Shown here in pieces: positions 1 to 5,571 of a DNA stretch of 34,347 nucleotides. The position numbers and the translations under genes were made by a program. Source of the DNA: Bacillota bacterium (GTDB lineage Bacteria > Vulcanimicrobiota > SpSt-956 > JAKJGF01); assembly GCA_022704525.1 (NCBI GenBank), contig JAKJGF010000020.1, forward strand, positions 1 through 34,347, written 5' to 3'. The notes under the pieces were generated by a model that was given only the letters and a program-made list of their open reading frames with translations, was not told where the DNA came from and did no database searches. Each line of letters starts with the position of its first letter. Within the stretch, counting starts at the first letter, position 1.

Positions 1-141
1 GCTTTTAATATTTGCAAACTGAATCCGTCCTGGGAAGACATTAAAAAGAAAGGAGCAAGTTGGTTTAAACTATGTAACCCGAAGAAGTTTAGAAGCGATC
101 ATGATTTATGTAAATATTTACATAATAATGAGTTCGGATAA
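1..141 (+). CDS. C-terminal end of an unrecognised protein (cut by window start)
   Basis: The first frame is open from base 1 to a TAA at 139-141 and gives the last 46 residues of a protein. The visible part is rich in Lys, Trp and Cys (for example PSWEDIKKKGASWFKLC) and hydrophilic, with no domain I can name. Its final codons lie inside a perfect 20-bp palindrome at 106-125. It is convergent with the antitoxin gene that ends at 241. The reading frame looks real from its amino-acid composition, but with only the tail visible no function can be given. Confidence 0.5.
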   Translation, partial: AFNICKLNPSWEDIKKKGASWFKLCNPKKFRSDHDLCKYLHNNEFG

Positions 142-203
142 AAACCTTTTGGTTAACGTTGTTTTTTATGTAAATTTGTATAAGTTTACATAATTTTACA
201 TAA
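106..203. repeat. Cluster of five 9-bp boxes TTATGTAAA/TTTACATAA
   Basis: The box TTATGTAAA occurs at 106-114 and 166-174, and its complement TTTACATAA at 117-125, 185-193 and 195-203. The first pair forms the perfect palindrome 106-125. The boxes sit between two convergent gene ends, so an ordinary promoter operator is not the obvious explanation. The box resembles the XerD-side arm of dif-type recombination sites (for example the TTATGTAAACT half of the Bacillus dif site), and it borders a toxin-antitoxin gene pair. No matching XerC-side arm is clear, so a protein-binding or hairpin-forming element is equally possible. Confidence 0.55.
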
Positions 204-240
204 ATATAAATCAACGGTAAATTTCCCTGATAGTTTTATA

Positions 241-567
241 TCAAGTTACCGGCGAAAGAGCATCTAAAATATATTCTTCTACTATTTTATTATTTTTGTT
301 CAATAGCTCAATCATTCTCTGTGCAGGCCCCTGAGGCGTATTTTTTCCATTCTCCCATGCCTCGACTGTTTTTTTAGAAACTCCACATATATCAGCAAAA
401 AGCATCTGCGTTAAATGTAATTTTTCTCTTATTTCCTTTATTTCTTTACCTTTATAATGAGGTAATGGAGCAATTTTGATAAATCGCCTTCTCACACCTT
501 TTAAATTTCCTTTCTCATATTCTATAGCCTCATTTAAACTCTTAGTTATGCTATCATAAAGGCTCAT
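241..567 (-). CDS. HigA-type helix-turn-helix antitoxin
   Basis: This 108-residue protein has a short N-terminal arm, then an XRE-type helix-turn-helix at about residues 42-90: EIREKLHLTQMLFADICGVS is followed by KTVEAWENGKNTPQGPA. That is the usual signature of antitoxins paired with RelE/HigB toxins, where the protein both neutralises the toxin and represses its own operon. It is the second gene of the operon. Its ATG overlaps the toxin stop by four bases (564-567), so translation is probably coupled. Toxin-first order is typical of higBA. It would be expected to bind the inverted repeat at 936-958 upstream of the toxin gene. The family call is confident; the exact subfamily name is less so. 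Confidence 0.88.
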   Translation of the reverse strand: MSLYDSITKSLNEAIEYEKGNLKGVRRRFIKIAPLPHYKGKEIKEIREKLHLTQMLFADICGVSKKTVEAWENGKNTPQGPAQRMIELLNKNNKIVEEYILDALSPVT

Positions 568-914
568 TTTATTCTCTTCCTTTCCAGTTCATTTTTAAGT
601 AACTCAATTAATTTTTTTATATCTTTCTTCTCCCTGTTACTTATGTTTGCTTTATCACTTTTTGTATATACAGAAATCAAATAAATTTTTTCAAAATATA
701 AAAAGTCTACATATAAAACTCTCATTCCACCACTTTTCCCTTTAGATTCTCTTTTCCATCGGATCTTTCTGAGTCCGTCCGTTCCCTTAATTAACACACC
801 TTTTTCAGGATATTTGCATAAATATAATTCCAATTCACATAAATCATTATCATTTAAACCTGCTTTATACCAGCGATTTAAAAATTCCGGTAACCCAATG
901 AATTCTCTTGTCAT
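564..914 (-). CDS. RelE/HigB-family toxin
   Basis: This 116-residue protein matches the RelE/HigB2-like toxin fold, an mRNA-cleaving ribosome-dependent endoribonuclease in characterised relatives. Visible hallmarks are the basic core IRWKRESKGKSGGMRVLYVDF, the strand KIYLISVYTKSDKANIS, and the C-terminal helix EKKDIKKLIELLKNELERKR. Length is normal for the family. The start ATG at 914 is preceded by GGA about 8 bases away and by a convincing promoter/operator. It heads the operon with the HTH antitoxin overlapping its 3' end by ATGA. Nothing indicates truncation, so the module looks intact. Confidence 0.88.
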   Translation of the reverse strand: MTREFIGLPEFLNRWYKAGLNDNDLCELELYLCKYPEKGVLIKGTDGLRKIRWKRESKGKSGGMRVLYVDFLYFEKIYLISVYTKSDKANISNREKKDIKKLIELLKNELERKRIK

Positions 915-933
915 AATACTGTCCTTTTTTATT

Positions 934-963
934 ATTATACCCTATTCGATAGGGTATAAGCAA
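934..963 (-). promoter_or_regulatory. Promoter with palindromic operator for the higBA-like operon
   Basis: On the minus strand, TTGCTT (963-958) and TATAAT (939-934) are 18 bases apart. A perfect 10-bp inverted repeat with a 3-nt spacer (TATACCCTAT at 936-945, ATAGGGTATA at 949-958) fills the spacer and touches both promoter elements. This is the expected geometry for autorepression by the HTH antitoxin. The position, about 20 bases upstream of the toxin ATG, supports it. Confidence 0.75.
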
Positions 964-1019
964 ATAATTTAGAGTAATTTTCAAATAAAAGAGTAAAAAG
1001 ATCAGGAATGAATTTTCTA

Positions 1020-1047
1020 TTGAATTATAATTTTGTAATGTTATAAT
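1020..1047 (+). promoter_or_regulatory. Sigma-70-like promoter of a short transcription unit
   Basis: TTGAAT (1020-1025) and a consensus TATAAT (1042-1047) are separated by 16 bases. The predicted start near 1054 would give an RNA of about 240-250 nt ending at the strong hairpin at 1251-1288. The leader contains a small hairpin, CAGGGA-GGT-TCCCTG, at 1092-1106. Confidence 0.55.
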
Positions 1048-1128
1048 GAGACATAATAAGGATTACGTATCTAATCGGGAAATTATTCCGGCAGGGAGGT
1101 TCCCTGTCTGCGTAGAGAGGACGTAGGG

Positions 1129-1317
1129 ATGAACAGAAAAGAAAAAATCCTTTATGATTGGGCAGGAAAGATAAAAGTCGAAAAAAGTGATACTGGCCTT
1201 ACCCTCTACAAACATCAGGAAGAAGTCATACAGGATCTCAATGAGAAAATAGTGAATCACCCACCAATCAATTGGTGGGTGATTCACTTTGTTTTGTTTG
1301 CTTTATTGCTTTTATAG
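1129..1317 (+). CDS. Doubtful small ORF or N-terminal gene remnant running into a terminator
   Basis: An ATG at 1129 follows a purine-rich GAGAGG stretch and encodes about 42 protein-like residues (for example LYDWAGKIKVEKSD, then TLYKHQEEVIQDLNEK). After these the frame enters the 18-bp hairpin at 1251-1288, so the last 20 residues (NHPPINWW and a hydrophobic tail) are just the translated terminator. LYKHQEEVI recalls the start of helicase/restriction subunits (LRxYQEEAI), which would make this a decayed N-terminal fragment, but the similarity is short. The alternative is a non-coding RNA whose internal frame is fortuitous. Promoter and terminator are convincing; the protein is not. Confidence 0.3.
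   Translation: MNRKEKILYDWAGKIKVEKSDTGLTLYKHQEEVIQDLNEKIVNHPPINWWVIHFVLFALLLL
1251..1302 (+). terminator. Strong intrinsic terminator
   Basis: The arms 1251-1268 and 1271-1288 form a perfect 18-bp stem (core CACCCACCAAT / ATTGGTGGGTG) with a 2-nt loop, followed by the T-rich run TTTGTTTTGTTTGC. It is unusually long for a terminator and would also act as a strong barrier to neighbouring transcription. It stops the unit that starts near 1054. Confidence 0.75.
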
Positions 1318-1468
1318 GAACTTTCCGATATTTCCATGGAAAAACTATTCTTTCTCTTTAAAATTAAAGTATTGCCATAAAAAATTCTATGAATACTCGA
1401 AATATTTCTTCTGGCAGTTTTAGCTTTACTTTCTTCATTTTATGGTAAATAAATAATTATAAATAGTA

Positions 1469-1497
1469 TTTAATTCTTTAAATATTTATAGTATAAT
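1469..1497 (+). promoter_or_regulatory. Likely promoter of the vapBC operon
   Basis: A consensus TATAAT at 1492-1497 lies 17 bases after the weak -35 TTTAAT (1469-1474). It sits just upstream of the AAGGAGAG ribosome site (about 1503-1510) of the antitoxin gene. The -35 match is poor and the area is very AT-rich, so only the -10 is convincing. Confidence 0.45.
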
Positions 1498-1520
1498 TTT
1501 CTTAAGGAGAGTGATGATAA

Positions 1521-1832
1521 ATGAAAACTTTAACTTTAAAACTATCTGAAGAAGAACACAGGATGTTAAAGGTTGTATCTGCTCTGAAGGGTTTAACTAT
1601 TAAGAGTTTTATCCTGTCTCTGGTAAAGAATACTATTACAGAAGAGGATCTGGCAAAAGATTCTCCTATAGCTTCCCAGGTAAATAACTGGTTAAAAAAG
1701 TTAGAAGAAAGTAATTTTGATGTTACCAGAGATCCCATATATAACATGGAGGGTTTTGATTCCGATGCTCCGGCAGACTTATCAATAAATCATGATAAAT
1801 ATATCTATGGGAAAGGTTCAGAAAATGTTTAA
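1521..1832 (+). CDS. vapB: VapB-like ribbon-helix-helix antitoxin
   Basis: This 103-residue protein begins MKTLTLKLSEEEHRMLKVVS, the beta strand and first helix of a ribbon-helix-helix DNA-binding domain, followed by KGLTIKSFILSLVKNTI. The C-terminal half (residues 50-103) is acidic and probably wraps the toxin. The ATG at 1521 follows AAGGAGAG. The toxin gene starts 8 bases before its stop codon, a standard antitoxin-toxin overlap. In characterised VapBC modules the complex represses its own promoter. The family placement within RHH/CopG-like antitoxins is an inference from the fold pattern and the PIN-domain partner. Confidence 0.82.
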   Translation: MKTLTLKLSEEEHRMLKVVSALKGLTIKSFILSLVKNTITEEDLAKDSPIASQVNNWLKKLEESNFDVTRDPIYNMEGFDSDAPADLSINHDKYIYGKGSENV

Positions 1833-2256
1833 GGCAATATTTGTAGATACATGTGGTTGGATCGCTTTAAATAATAAAAGAGACACTTTTTTTGATAAAG
1901 CACAAAGGATTAATAAAGAATTGCTAACTAAAAGTTATAGATATATTACAACTAATTTTGTACTGGATGAAACTTATACAGCATTATTGGATAAAGCCAA
2001 TCATTTTATAACAGTAAATTTCGGGGAAAGCATAAGAAAAGCTAATACTGTAGATGTTATTTATATTACTAAAGATATAGAAGATAGGAGTTGGAATTTA
2101 TTTAAGAGATATTCCGATAAAGACTTTTCATTTACTGATTGCACTTCTTTTATTATAATTCAGGATTTAATAAGACATATGGGTCAAAAATTCGAAAGAA
2201 AAATTTTTACGAATGATAAACATTTTAAACAGATGGGATATGAATTATTATTATAA
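1825..2256 (+). CDS. vapC: VapC-like PIN-domain ribonuclease toxin
   Basis: The PIN-domain acidic quartet is visible with this start: D8 (FVDTCGW), E49 (VLDETYT), D105 (FSFTDCTSF) and D131 (FTNDKHF). These coordinate the metal for RNA cleavage in VapC toxins. The frame is open further upstream, but ATG 1825 is chosen because AAAGG lies 8 bases before it, the protein then starts directly with the first PIN strand (MFKAIFVD), and the 8-base overlap with the antitoxin is typical. The length, 143 residues, is normal. All four catalytic acids are kept, so the toxin looks active. Confidence 0.88.
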   Translation: MFKAIFVDTCGWIALNNKRDTFFDKAQRINKELLTKSYRYITTNFVLDETYTALLDKANHFITVNFGESIRKANTVDVIYITKDIEDRSWNLFKRYSDKDFSFTDCTSFIIIQDLIRHMGQKFERKIFTNDKHFKQMGYELLL

Positions 2257-2300
2257 TAGGGAGAATTTATCAATAATTTAAGACGTTCAGGAGAATTATT

Positions 2301-2552
2301 ATGCACTTTGTAAGAAATGTTACCTGTACAGAGGGATATAAATTATTGCTGGCCTTTGAGGATGGCAGTGTCAGAATTGTAGATTTAGAACCACATCTTG
2401 AAGGAGAAATATTTGAACCTCTTAAAGATATAAATTACTTTAAAACTGTTCGACTTGACCCGGAAATTGATACAATTGCATGGGAAAATGAAGCAGATAT
2501 ATCACCGGATTTCTTATATGAAATTGGCAAAGTAAAAACTGAAGATGTGTAA
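2301..2552 (+). CDS. DUF2442 domain protein
   Basis: This 83-residue protein has the DUF2442 pattern: an N-terminal strand pair ending in LLLAFEDGSVRIVDL, a middle EIFEPLKDINYFKTVRLDPE, and the characteristic TIAWENEADISPDFLYE. DUF2442 proteins often accompany DUF4160 proteins in mobile or toxin-antitoxin-like pairs, and their role is not established. No DUF4160 gene is present here. It follows vapC by 44 bases on the same strand with its own GGAGAA ribosome site (about 2290), so it may be a co-transcribed third gene. It is convergent with mazF. Confidence 0.85.
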   Translation: MHFVRNVTCTEGYKLLLAFEDGSVRIVDLEPHLEGEIFEPLKDINYFKTVRLDPEIDTIAWENEADISPDFLYEIGKVKTEDV

Positions 2553-2581
2553 AACATCTATCTGTCGGTCTTCGTTTTTCT

Positions 2582-2923
2582 TTACAAAGCCAGATGAATC
2601 TTTAACCTCACATCGACTTCATCCATATAACCCTGATTTAATTTGCCAAGTTTTTTTTTCAGCCTTATCTTATCAAAGGTGCATATATCCGGCACCCTTA
2701 TTAAACTTGTTCCCTGAAGATTATTTTCCCTATCAGGCTGAACTATTACTACAATTGGTAACTTTTTTATTCTGCTCGTTAAAGGAACTACTGTAACCTT
2801 TGAACCGCTACTATTTGCTATATTATTAGAAATAACCAGAGCAGGTCGTGTTTTCTTTATTTCCGTACCCACTGCAGGATCAAATTCTGTAAGCCATATC
2901 TCACCGCGCTCAGGAATATCCAT
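2582..2923 (-). CDS. mazF: MazF/PemK-family endoribonuclease toxin
   Basis: This 113-residue protein carries the MazF/PemK signature: RGEIWLTEFDPAVGTEIKKT followed directly by RPALVISNN, then VTVVPLTSRIKK and GTSLIRVPDICTFDK. In the family this is a sequence-specific mRNA interferase active as a dimer. The conserved Arg of RPALVIS and the Ser/Thr of PLTS are kept. The gene starts one base after the antitoxin stop codon and its Shine-Dalgarno AAGGAGA lies inside the antitoxin 3' end, so translation is coupled. It converges on the DUF2442 gene with a 29-bp gap. Confidence 0.92.
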   Translation of the reverse strand: MDIPERGEIWLTEFDPAVGTEIKKTRPALVISNNIANSSGSKVTVVPLTSRIKKLPIVVIVQPDRENNLQGTSLIRVPDICTFDKIRLKKKLGKLNQGYMDEVDVRLKIHLAL

Positions 2924-2924
2924 C

Positions 2925-3161
2925 TTATTCGTTCTCCTTATCTATGTCTCTTAAACAGGAAACTTCCCAGTTGTTCCAGTAATCTTTATCATCTTCCTCA
3001 CAGAACTCTCTATATTCCTCATAGGCTTTTATCAGTTCCAATTCCTGTTTGTTCTTTCTATATTCCTGAAGTATTTCAACAATAGTCCTGCTTCTATTTT
3101 TACCAAGATTATCTATAAATTTAAGTATTTCATCAGGCATTGAGATGGAAATTTTTGGCAT
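2925..3161 (-). CDS. MazE-like ribbon-helix-helix antitoxin
   Basis: With this start the 78-residue protein opens with MPKISISMPDEILKFIDNLG, a ribbon-helix-helix strand and first helix, then RSRTIVEILQEYRKN. The C-terminal half is strongly acidic (EEYREFCEEDDKDYWNNWE), as expected for the toxin-neutralising tail. The frame is open to an ATG at 3176, but that ATG overlaps the Shine-Dalgarno GGAGG (3174-3170), which is spaced 8 bases from ATG 3161. The inner start is therefore preferred. It is the first gene of the mazEF-like operon and likely binds the palindrome at 3183-3196. Confidence 0.85.
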   Translation of the reverse strand: MPKISISMPDEILKFIDNLGKNRSRTIVEILQEYRKNKQELELIKAYEEYREFCEEDDKDYWNNWEVSCLRDIDKENE

Positions 3162-3182
3162 AAATAATTCCTCCAATCTATC

Positions 3183-3218
3183 CTACTAAATAGTAGCATA
3201 AACTGGTAATAAATTCAA
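3183..3218 (-). promoter_or_regulatory. Promoter and operator of the mazEF-like operon
   Basis: On the minus strand TTGAAT (3218-3213), a 17-base spacer and TACTAT (3195-3190) form a good promoter. The inverted repeat CTACTA-AA-TAGTAG (3183-3196) covers the -10 box, the place where an RHH antitoxin would block polymerase. The predicted transcript starts about 20 bases before the antitoxin start. Confidence 0.7.
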
Positions 3219-3221
3219 ATC

Positions 3222-3380
3222 TTATTTTCTTATTTTCCCTTTTCTGAAATACAAGCCCACAGCCAGCACTATAAAAAACAGAGTGCCTCCTGCCATCTTC
3301 AATTCATGAAGGAGTATATTTTCCGTATCCTCAGGGGGAATAAAACTGAAGAAGATACTCAGTAATGTAATATTACTCAA
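3222..3380 (-). CDS. Possible 52-residue single-pass membrane protein or gene remnant
   Basis: A minus-strand frame from TTG 3380 to TAA 3222 encodes FIPPEDTENILLHELK, then a hydrophobic stretch GGTLFFIVLAVGLYF and a basic tail RKGKIRK. This reads as a C-terminal membrane anchor with positive-inside end. No Shine-Dalgarno site supports the TTG, and upstream the frame is closed by a TGA within the heptad repeat at 3399-3426. It may therefore be the surviving 3' end of a larger gene truncated by that repeat. Its 3' end overlaps no other gene but lies just upstream of the mazEF promoter. Confidence 0.35.
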   Translation of the reverse strand: MSNITLLSIFFSFIPPEDTENILLHELKMAGGTLFFIVLAVGLYFRKGKIRK

Positions 3381-3398
3381 CTTACATACACATTTTTT

Positions 3399-3426
3399 TC
3401 ACTGCTCATTGCTCACTTCTTCACAC
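3399..3426. repeat. Degenerate heptamer repeat (TCACTGC type)
   Basis: Four successive 7-mers, TCACTGC TCATTGC TCACTTC TTCACAC, run up to and through the stop codon of the acetyltransferase gene (TCA at 3421-3423 on this strand). The same unit type recurs at 29837-29888 before argH. Confidence 0.5.
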
Positions 3427-3903
3427 TTTTTTAATAAAAATAACCTTATCATCTCCATCCCCATAGAAATCTTTAAGAATTGCTTCTACATTATATCTGC
3501 ACTTTATATAAAATACCCTTGTTGATTCATACTGGGGGCGATTGGATGTTTCCACATATATGCGTTTTCCGCCCATAGACGCAATTTTCTTTTCACTCAG
3601 ATTGAGGAGTTTTTTTCCTAAACCCTTACTTCTGCAATCATTATGAACGGCAATCCAGTAAAGATCAAAACTGGCCTTTGTGCAGGCAATCTTTCCAAAG
3701 CATGTATAACCAATTACACGTTCTCCTTCTTCGGCAAATATAAAATGATAACCGCTTGAAATACCTTTACTGAGACTTTCTTCCACTAATTCGACTCCTA
3801 CATTAATTTCTTCTTTATAAAAATATCCGCTGGATTCAAGTATATTTCTTACGGCTTCAACGTCGGAAGGTTTTACTTCTTCCCGAAAAACCGGAGTGTT
3901 CAT
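3421..3903 (-). CDS. GNAT-family N-acetyltransferase
   Basis: This 160-residue protein has the GNAT fold. Strands 2-4 include YHFIFAEEGERVIGYTCFGK, the acetyl-CoA loop is RSKGLGKKLL (about residues 90-99), and the C-terminal motif is YESTRVFYIKCRYN followed by ILKDFYGDGDDKVIFIKKV. The ending DFYxxGDDKVIF is a family feature I associate with acetyltransferases found beside pairs of ATP-grasp ligases, which fits the neighbourhood: two ATP-grasp genes and kamA lie downstream in window coordinates on the same strand. Substrate is unknown; an amino group of a beta-lysine-like product is a reasonable guess. ATG 3903 has GAAAGGTG about 10 bases upstream. A HicBA module on the other strand separates it from the ligase genes. 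Confidence 0.88.
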   Translation of the reverse strand: MNTPVFREEVKPSDVEAVRNILESSGYFYKEEINVGVELVEESLSKGISSGYHFIFAEEGERVIGYTCFGKIACTKASFDLYWIAVHNDCRSKGLGKKLLNLSEKKIASMGGKRIYVETSNRPQYESTRVFYIKCRYNVEAILKDFYGDGDDKVIFIKKV

Positions 3904-3952
3904 AAAATAACAGCACCTTTCAATTTACAATCTCTATAATAAATTTAGTATA

Positions 3953-3981
3953 ATAGTATGGGTATAAAAAGGAAAAGTCAA
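3953..3981 (-). promoter_or_regulatory. Promoter of the GNAT gene
   Basis: TTGACT (3981-3976), a 17-base spacer and TACTAT (3958-3953) on the minus strand. Transcription would start near 3946, giving a leader of about 43 bases. The gene thus has its own promoter and does not depend on the kamA operon promoter. Confidence 0.65.
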
Positions 3982-4043
3982 GAAAATTTAGAAAATTTAG
4001 AATTTTATTATAAATAAAAGATAACTTATAGATAGAGTAAAAA

Positions 4044-4073
4044 CTGGCAGAAAAGGAGAAAAAATGATATAAT
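4044..4073 (+). promoter_or_regulatory. Likely promoter of hicBA
   Basis: Consensus TATAAT at 4068-4073 with CTGGCA (4044-4049) 18 bases upstream as a partial -35. The start would lie about 30 bases before the hicB ATG, and a GGAAGG ribosome site lies between. Confidence 0.45.
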
Positions 4074-4109
4074 ACTTAATGAAGTAAATGAAAGGAAGGT
4101 CTAAAAATA

Positions 4110-4316
4110 ATGAGACAAATTATAATTTATCCCGGAGAAGATAATCACTGGGTTGTAGAATGTCCGAGTCTGCCAGGGTGTGTAAGTCAGGGTATTACAA
4201 AGGAAGAAGCCATTAAAAATATTAAAGAAGCCATAAATGGCTATATAAAAGCCATGGAAGAAGATAATCTGCCGGTACCGGAAGAGCGTTTTGAAACAAT
4301 GGTGATGGCTGTATGA
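4110..4316 (+). CDS. hicB: HicB-family antitoxin (short form)
   Basis: This 68-residue protein carries the HicB core: IIIYPGEDNHWVVECPSLPG, then CVSQGITKEEAIKNIKEAI and a short tail. The core is a degenerate RNase-H-like fold that caps HicA. The C-terminal DNA-binding domain of longer HicB proteins is absent, so autoregulation may need another factor. Its stop overlaps the hicA ATG by four bases (ATGA, 4313-4316). Antitoxin-first order is the reverse of the classical hicAB layout but common in this short-form subgroup. Confidence 0.9.
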   Translation: MRQIIIYPGEDNHWVVECPSLPGCVSQGITKEEAIKNIKEAINGYIKAMEEDNLPVPEERFETMVMAV

Positions 4317-4537
4317 GTAAACTACCTGTAATATCAGGAATAGAATGCGTTAAAGCTCTTGAAAAAGCAGGGTTTTACTTTAAAAGGCAGGAAGGCAGTC
4401 ATATGATTTTAAGACGGGATAACCCTTTCGCTCAAACAACAGTACCGGATCATAAAGTAATCGATAGAGGAACACTTAAATCGATTTTAAGAAAAGCAAA
4501 TTTAACCGTGGAAGAATTTATAAAATATCTCTACTAA
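4313..4537 (+). CDS. hicA: HicA-family mRNA interferase toxin
   Basis: This 74-residue double-stranded-RNA-binding-like toxin has the catalytic His at position 30 in the motif QEGSHMILRR, preceded by GIECVKALEKAGF and followed by TVPDHKVIDRGTLKSILRKA. It is full length and intact. In characterised modules HicA cleaves mRNA and tmRNA. It ends 7 bases from the convergent end of the ATP-grasp gene on the minus strand, so there is no room for a dedicated terminator. Confidence 0.92.
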   Translation: MSKLPVISGIECVKALEKAGFYFKRQEGSHMILRRDNPFAQTTVPDHKVIDRGTLKSILRKANLTVEEFIKYLY

Positions 4538-4544
4538 CTACTTT

Positions 4545-5513
4545 TTATCGCTCACCGATTATCCTCTTTATAACCTCTTCATAGGAAAGCCCGGCCTTAA
4601 CCGTAGCTGCTATGAATCCGCTGTCAGGGGAAAGGCAGGGATTGATATTAACTTCCAGTACCCAGGGATTACCCTTAAGGTCTACTCTGAAATCTACCCT
4701 TCCATAACCTTTTAAATCGAATAGATCCCAGCAGTCTTTAGATATCTTTGTTAATTTATCCAGCAACAGGGAGTCTTCTTCCGGGAAATCAAAACTTCTT
4801 ATAGTATGATGATATTCAAAGGAGGATTCATCCCATTTTGCACGATAACCAACCACTTTTATTTTCTCGTTGTAATCTACAAATTTAATTTCAGCATGAG
4901 GGAGAACTTCCGGCCCGTCCTTGCCGGCCAGAAGAGATATATTAAATTCTCTTCCGTCTATATAGTCTTCAACAAAATAATTTCTTTCACCCTCTGAAAA
5001 ACGTTTTTTTATTTCTTTTTTTAACAGATCCTTCTTAAAAAAAACAGAGTTTTCATCAAGACCTATAGAGGCATGTTCCCAGATGGATTTAATAATCCAC
5101 GGGCCTTTAGAGCGGATATTATTATTAAGGAAATTTTCAGCTGTAAAAGAGAAAGGCGTGGGGATATGTGAGGCTTTAAGCAGTTTTTTGGCGAGTAATT
5201 TATTTGTAGTTATATATATGGCATCTGATTTTGAACCTGTATAAGGAATTTTAAGAGAATCAAGCACTGTTGGCGCAATATGAATAAACTGATCTTTCCC
5301 TTCAATAGATTCTATAAGATTAAAGACAAATAAATAGCCACACTGTTTAAGTTTATCTATGGTTTTTTTTATATTCATAGAAAGGGGAAGTGCTACAGGG
5401 TCATATCCGAGATTGTAAAGGGATTTTGAGACTGCTTCAACCTCTACAAGGACATCTTTTTCGTCTTCCCTTGCCTCTTTTGAAACCTCACCATATAAGA
5501 TTGCTACTTTCAT
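4545..5513 (-). CDS. ATP-grasp ligase of the D-Ala-D-Ala ligase fold (second copy)
   Basis: This 322-residue ATP-grasp enzyme would activate a carboxylate as acyl-phosphate and join it to an amine. Visible parts are the N-terminal domain with FVFNLIESIEGKDQF, the central KSIWEHASIGL ATP loop, VEDYIDGREFN, and the metal-binding GRVDFRVD (D274) and LEVNINPCLSPDSG (E287, N289/N291). This is a carboxylate-amine ligase related to Ddl but divergent from canonical DdlA/B. The frame opens at 5552, but ATG 5513 is chosen: GGAAG lies 7 bases upstream and the protein then starts MKVAILYGEV, as the family does. It is the last gene of the kamA operon, separated from the previous gene by a perfect hairpin. 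Substrates are unknown. Confidence 0.88.
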   Translation of the reverse strand: MKVAILYGEVSKEAREDEKDVLVEVEAVSKSLYNLGYDPVALPLSMNIKKTIDKLKQCGYLFVFNLIESIEGKDQFIHIAPTVLDSLKIPYTGSKSDAIYITTNKLLAKKLLKASHIPTPFSFTAENFLNNNIRSKGPWIIKSIWEHASIGLDENSVFFKKDLLKKEIKKRFSEGERNYFVEDYIDGREFNISLLAGKDGPEVLPHAEIKFVDYNEKIKVVGYRAKWDESSFEYHHTIRSFDFPEEDSLLLDKLTKISKDCWDLFDLKGYGRVDFRVDLKGNPWVLEVNINPCLSPDSGFIAATVKAGLSYEEVIKRIIGER

Positions 5514-5541
5514 AAATACACTTCCAGAGCAAATATGAATT

Positions 5542-5563
5542 AGCCCCTGCAAACGCAGGGGCT
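5542..5563 (-). terminator. Perfect 9-bp GC hairpin between the two ATP-grasp genes
   Basis: AGCCCCTGC (5542-5550) and GCAGGGGCT (5555-5563) pair completely around a 4-nt loop. On the transcript it lies 8 bases past the stop of the upstream ligase gene and about 28 bases before the next start. The following bases are only moderately T-rich, so it may be a weak terminator or attenuator that lowers expression of the last gene, or an mRNA-stabilising structure. Confidence 0.55.
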
Positions 5564-5571
5564 TTATCTAT

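Noticed and set aside
106..203. CRISPR array
   Set aside because: The repeats are 9 bp, occur in both orientations with 2-52 bp spacing, and there are no cas genes.
2540..2582. Bidirectional terminator between the DUF2442 gene and mazF
   Set aside because: An AGATG/CATCT pairing and a T run exist, but the stem is only 5 bp and the pairing is ambiguous.
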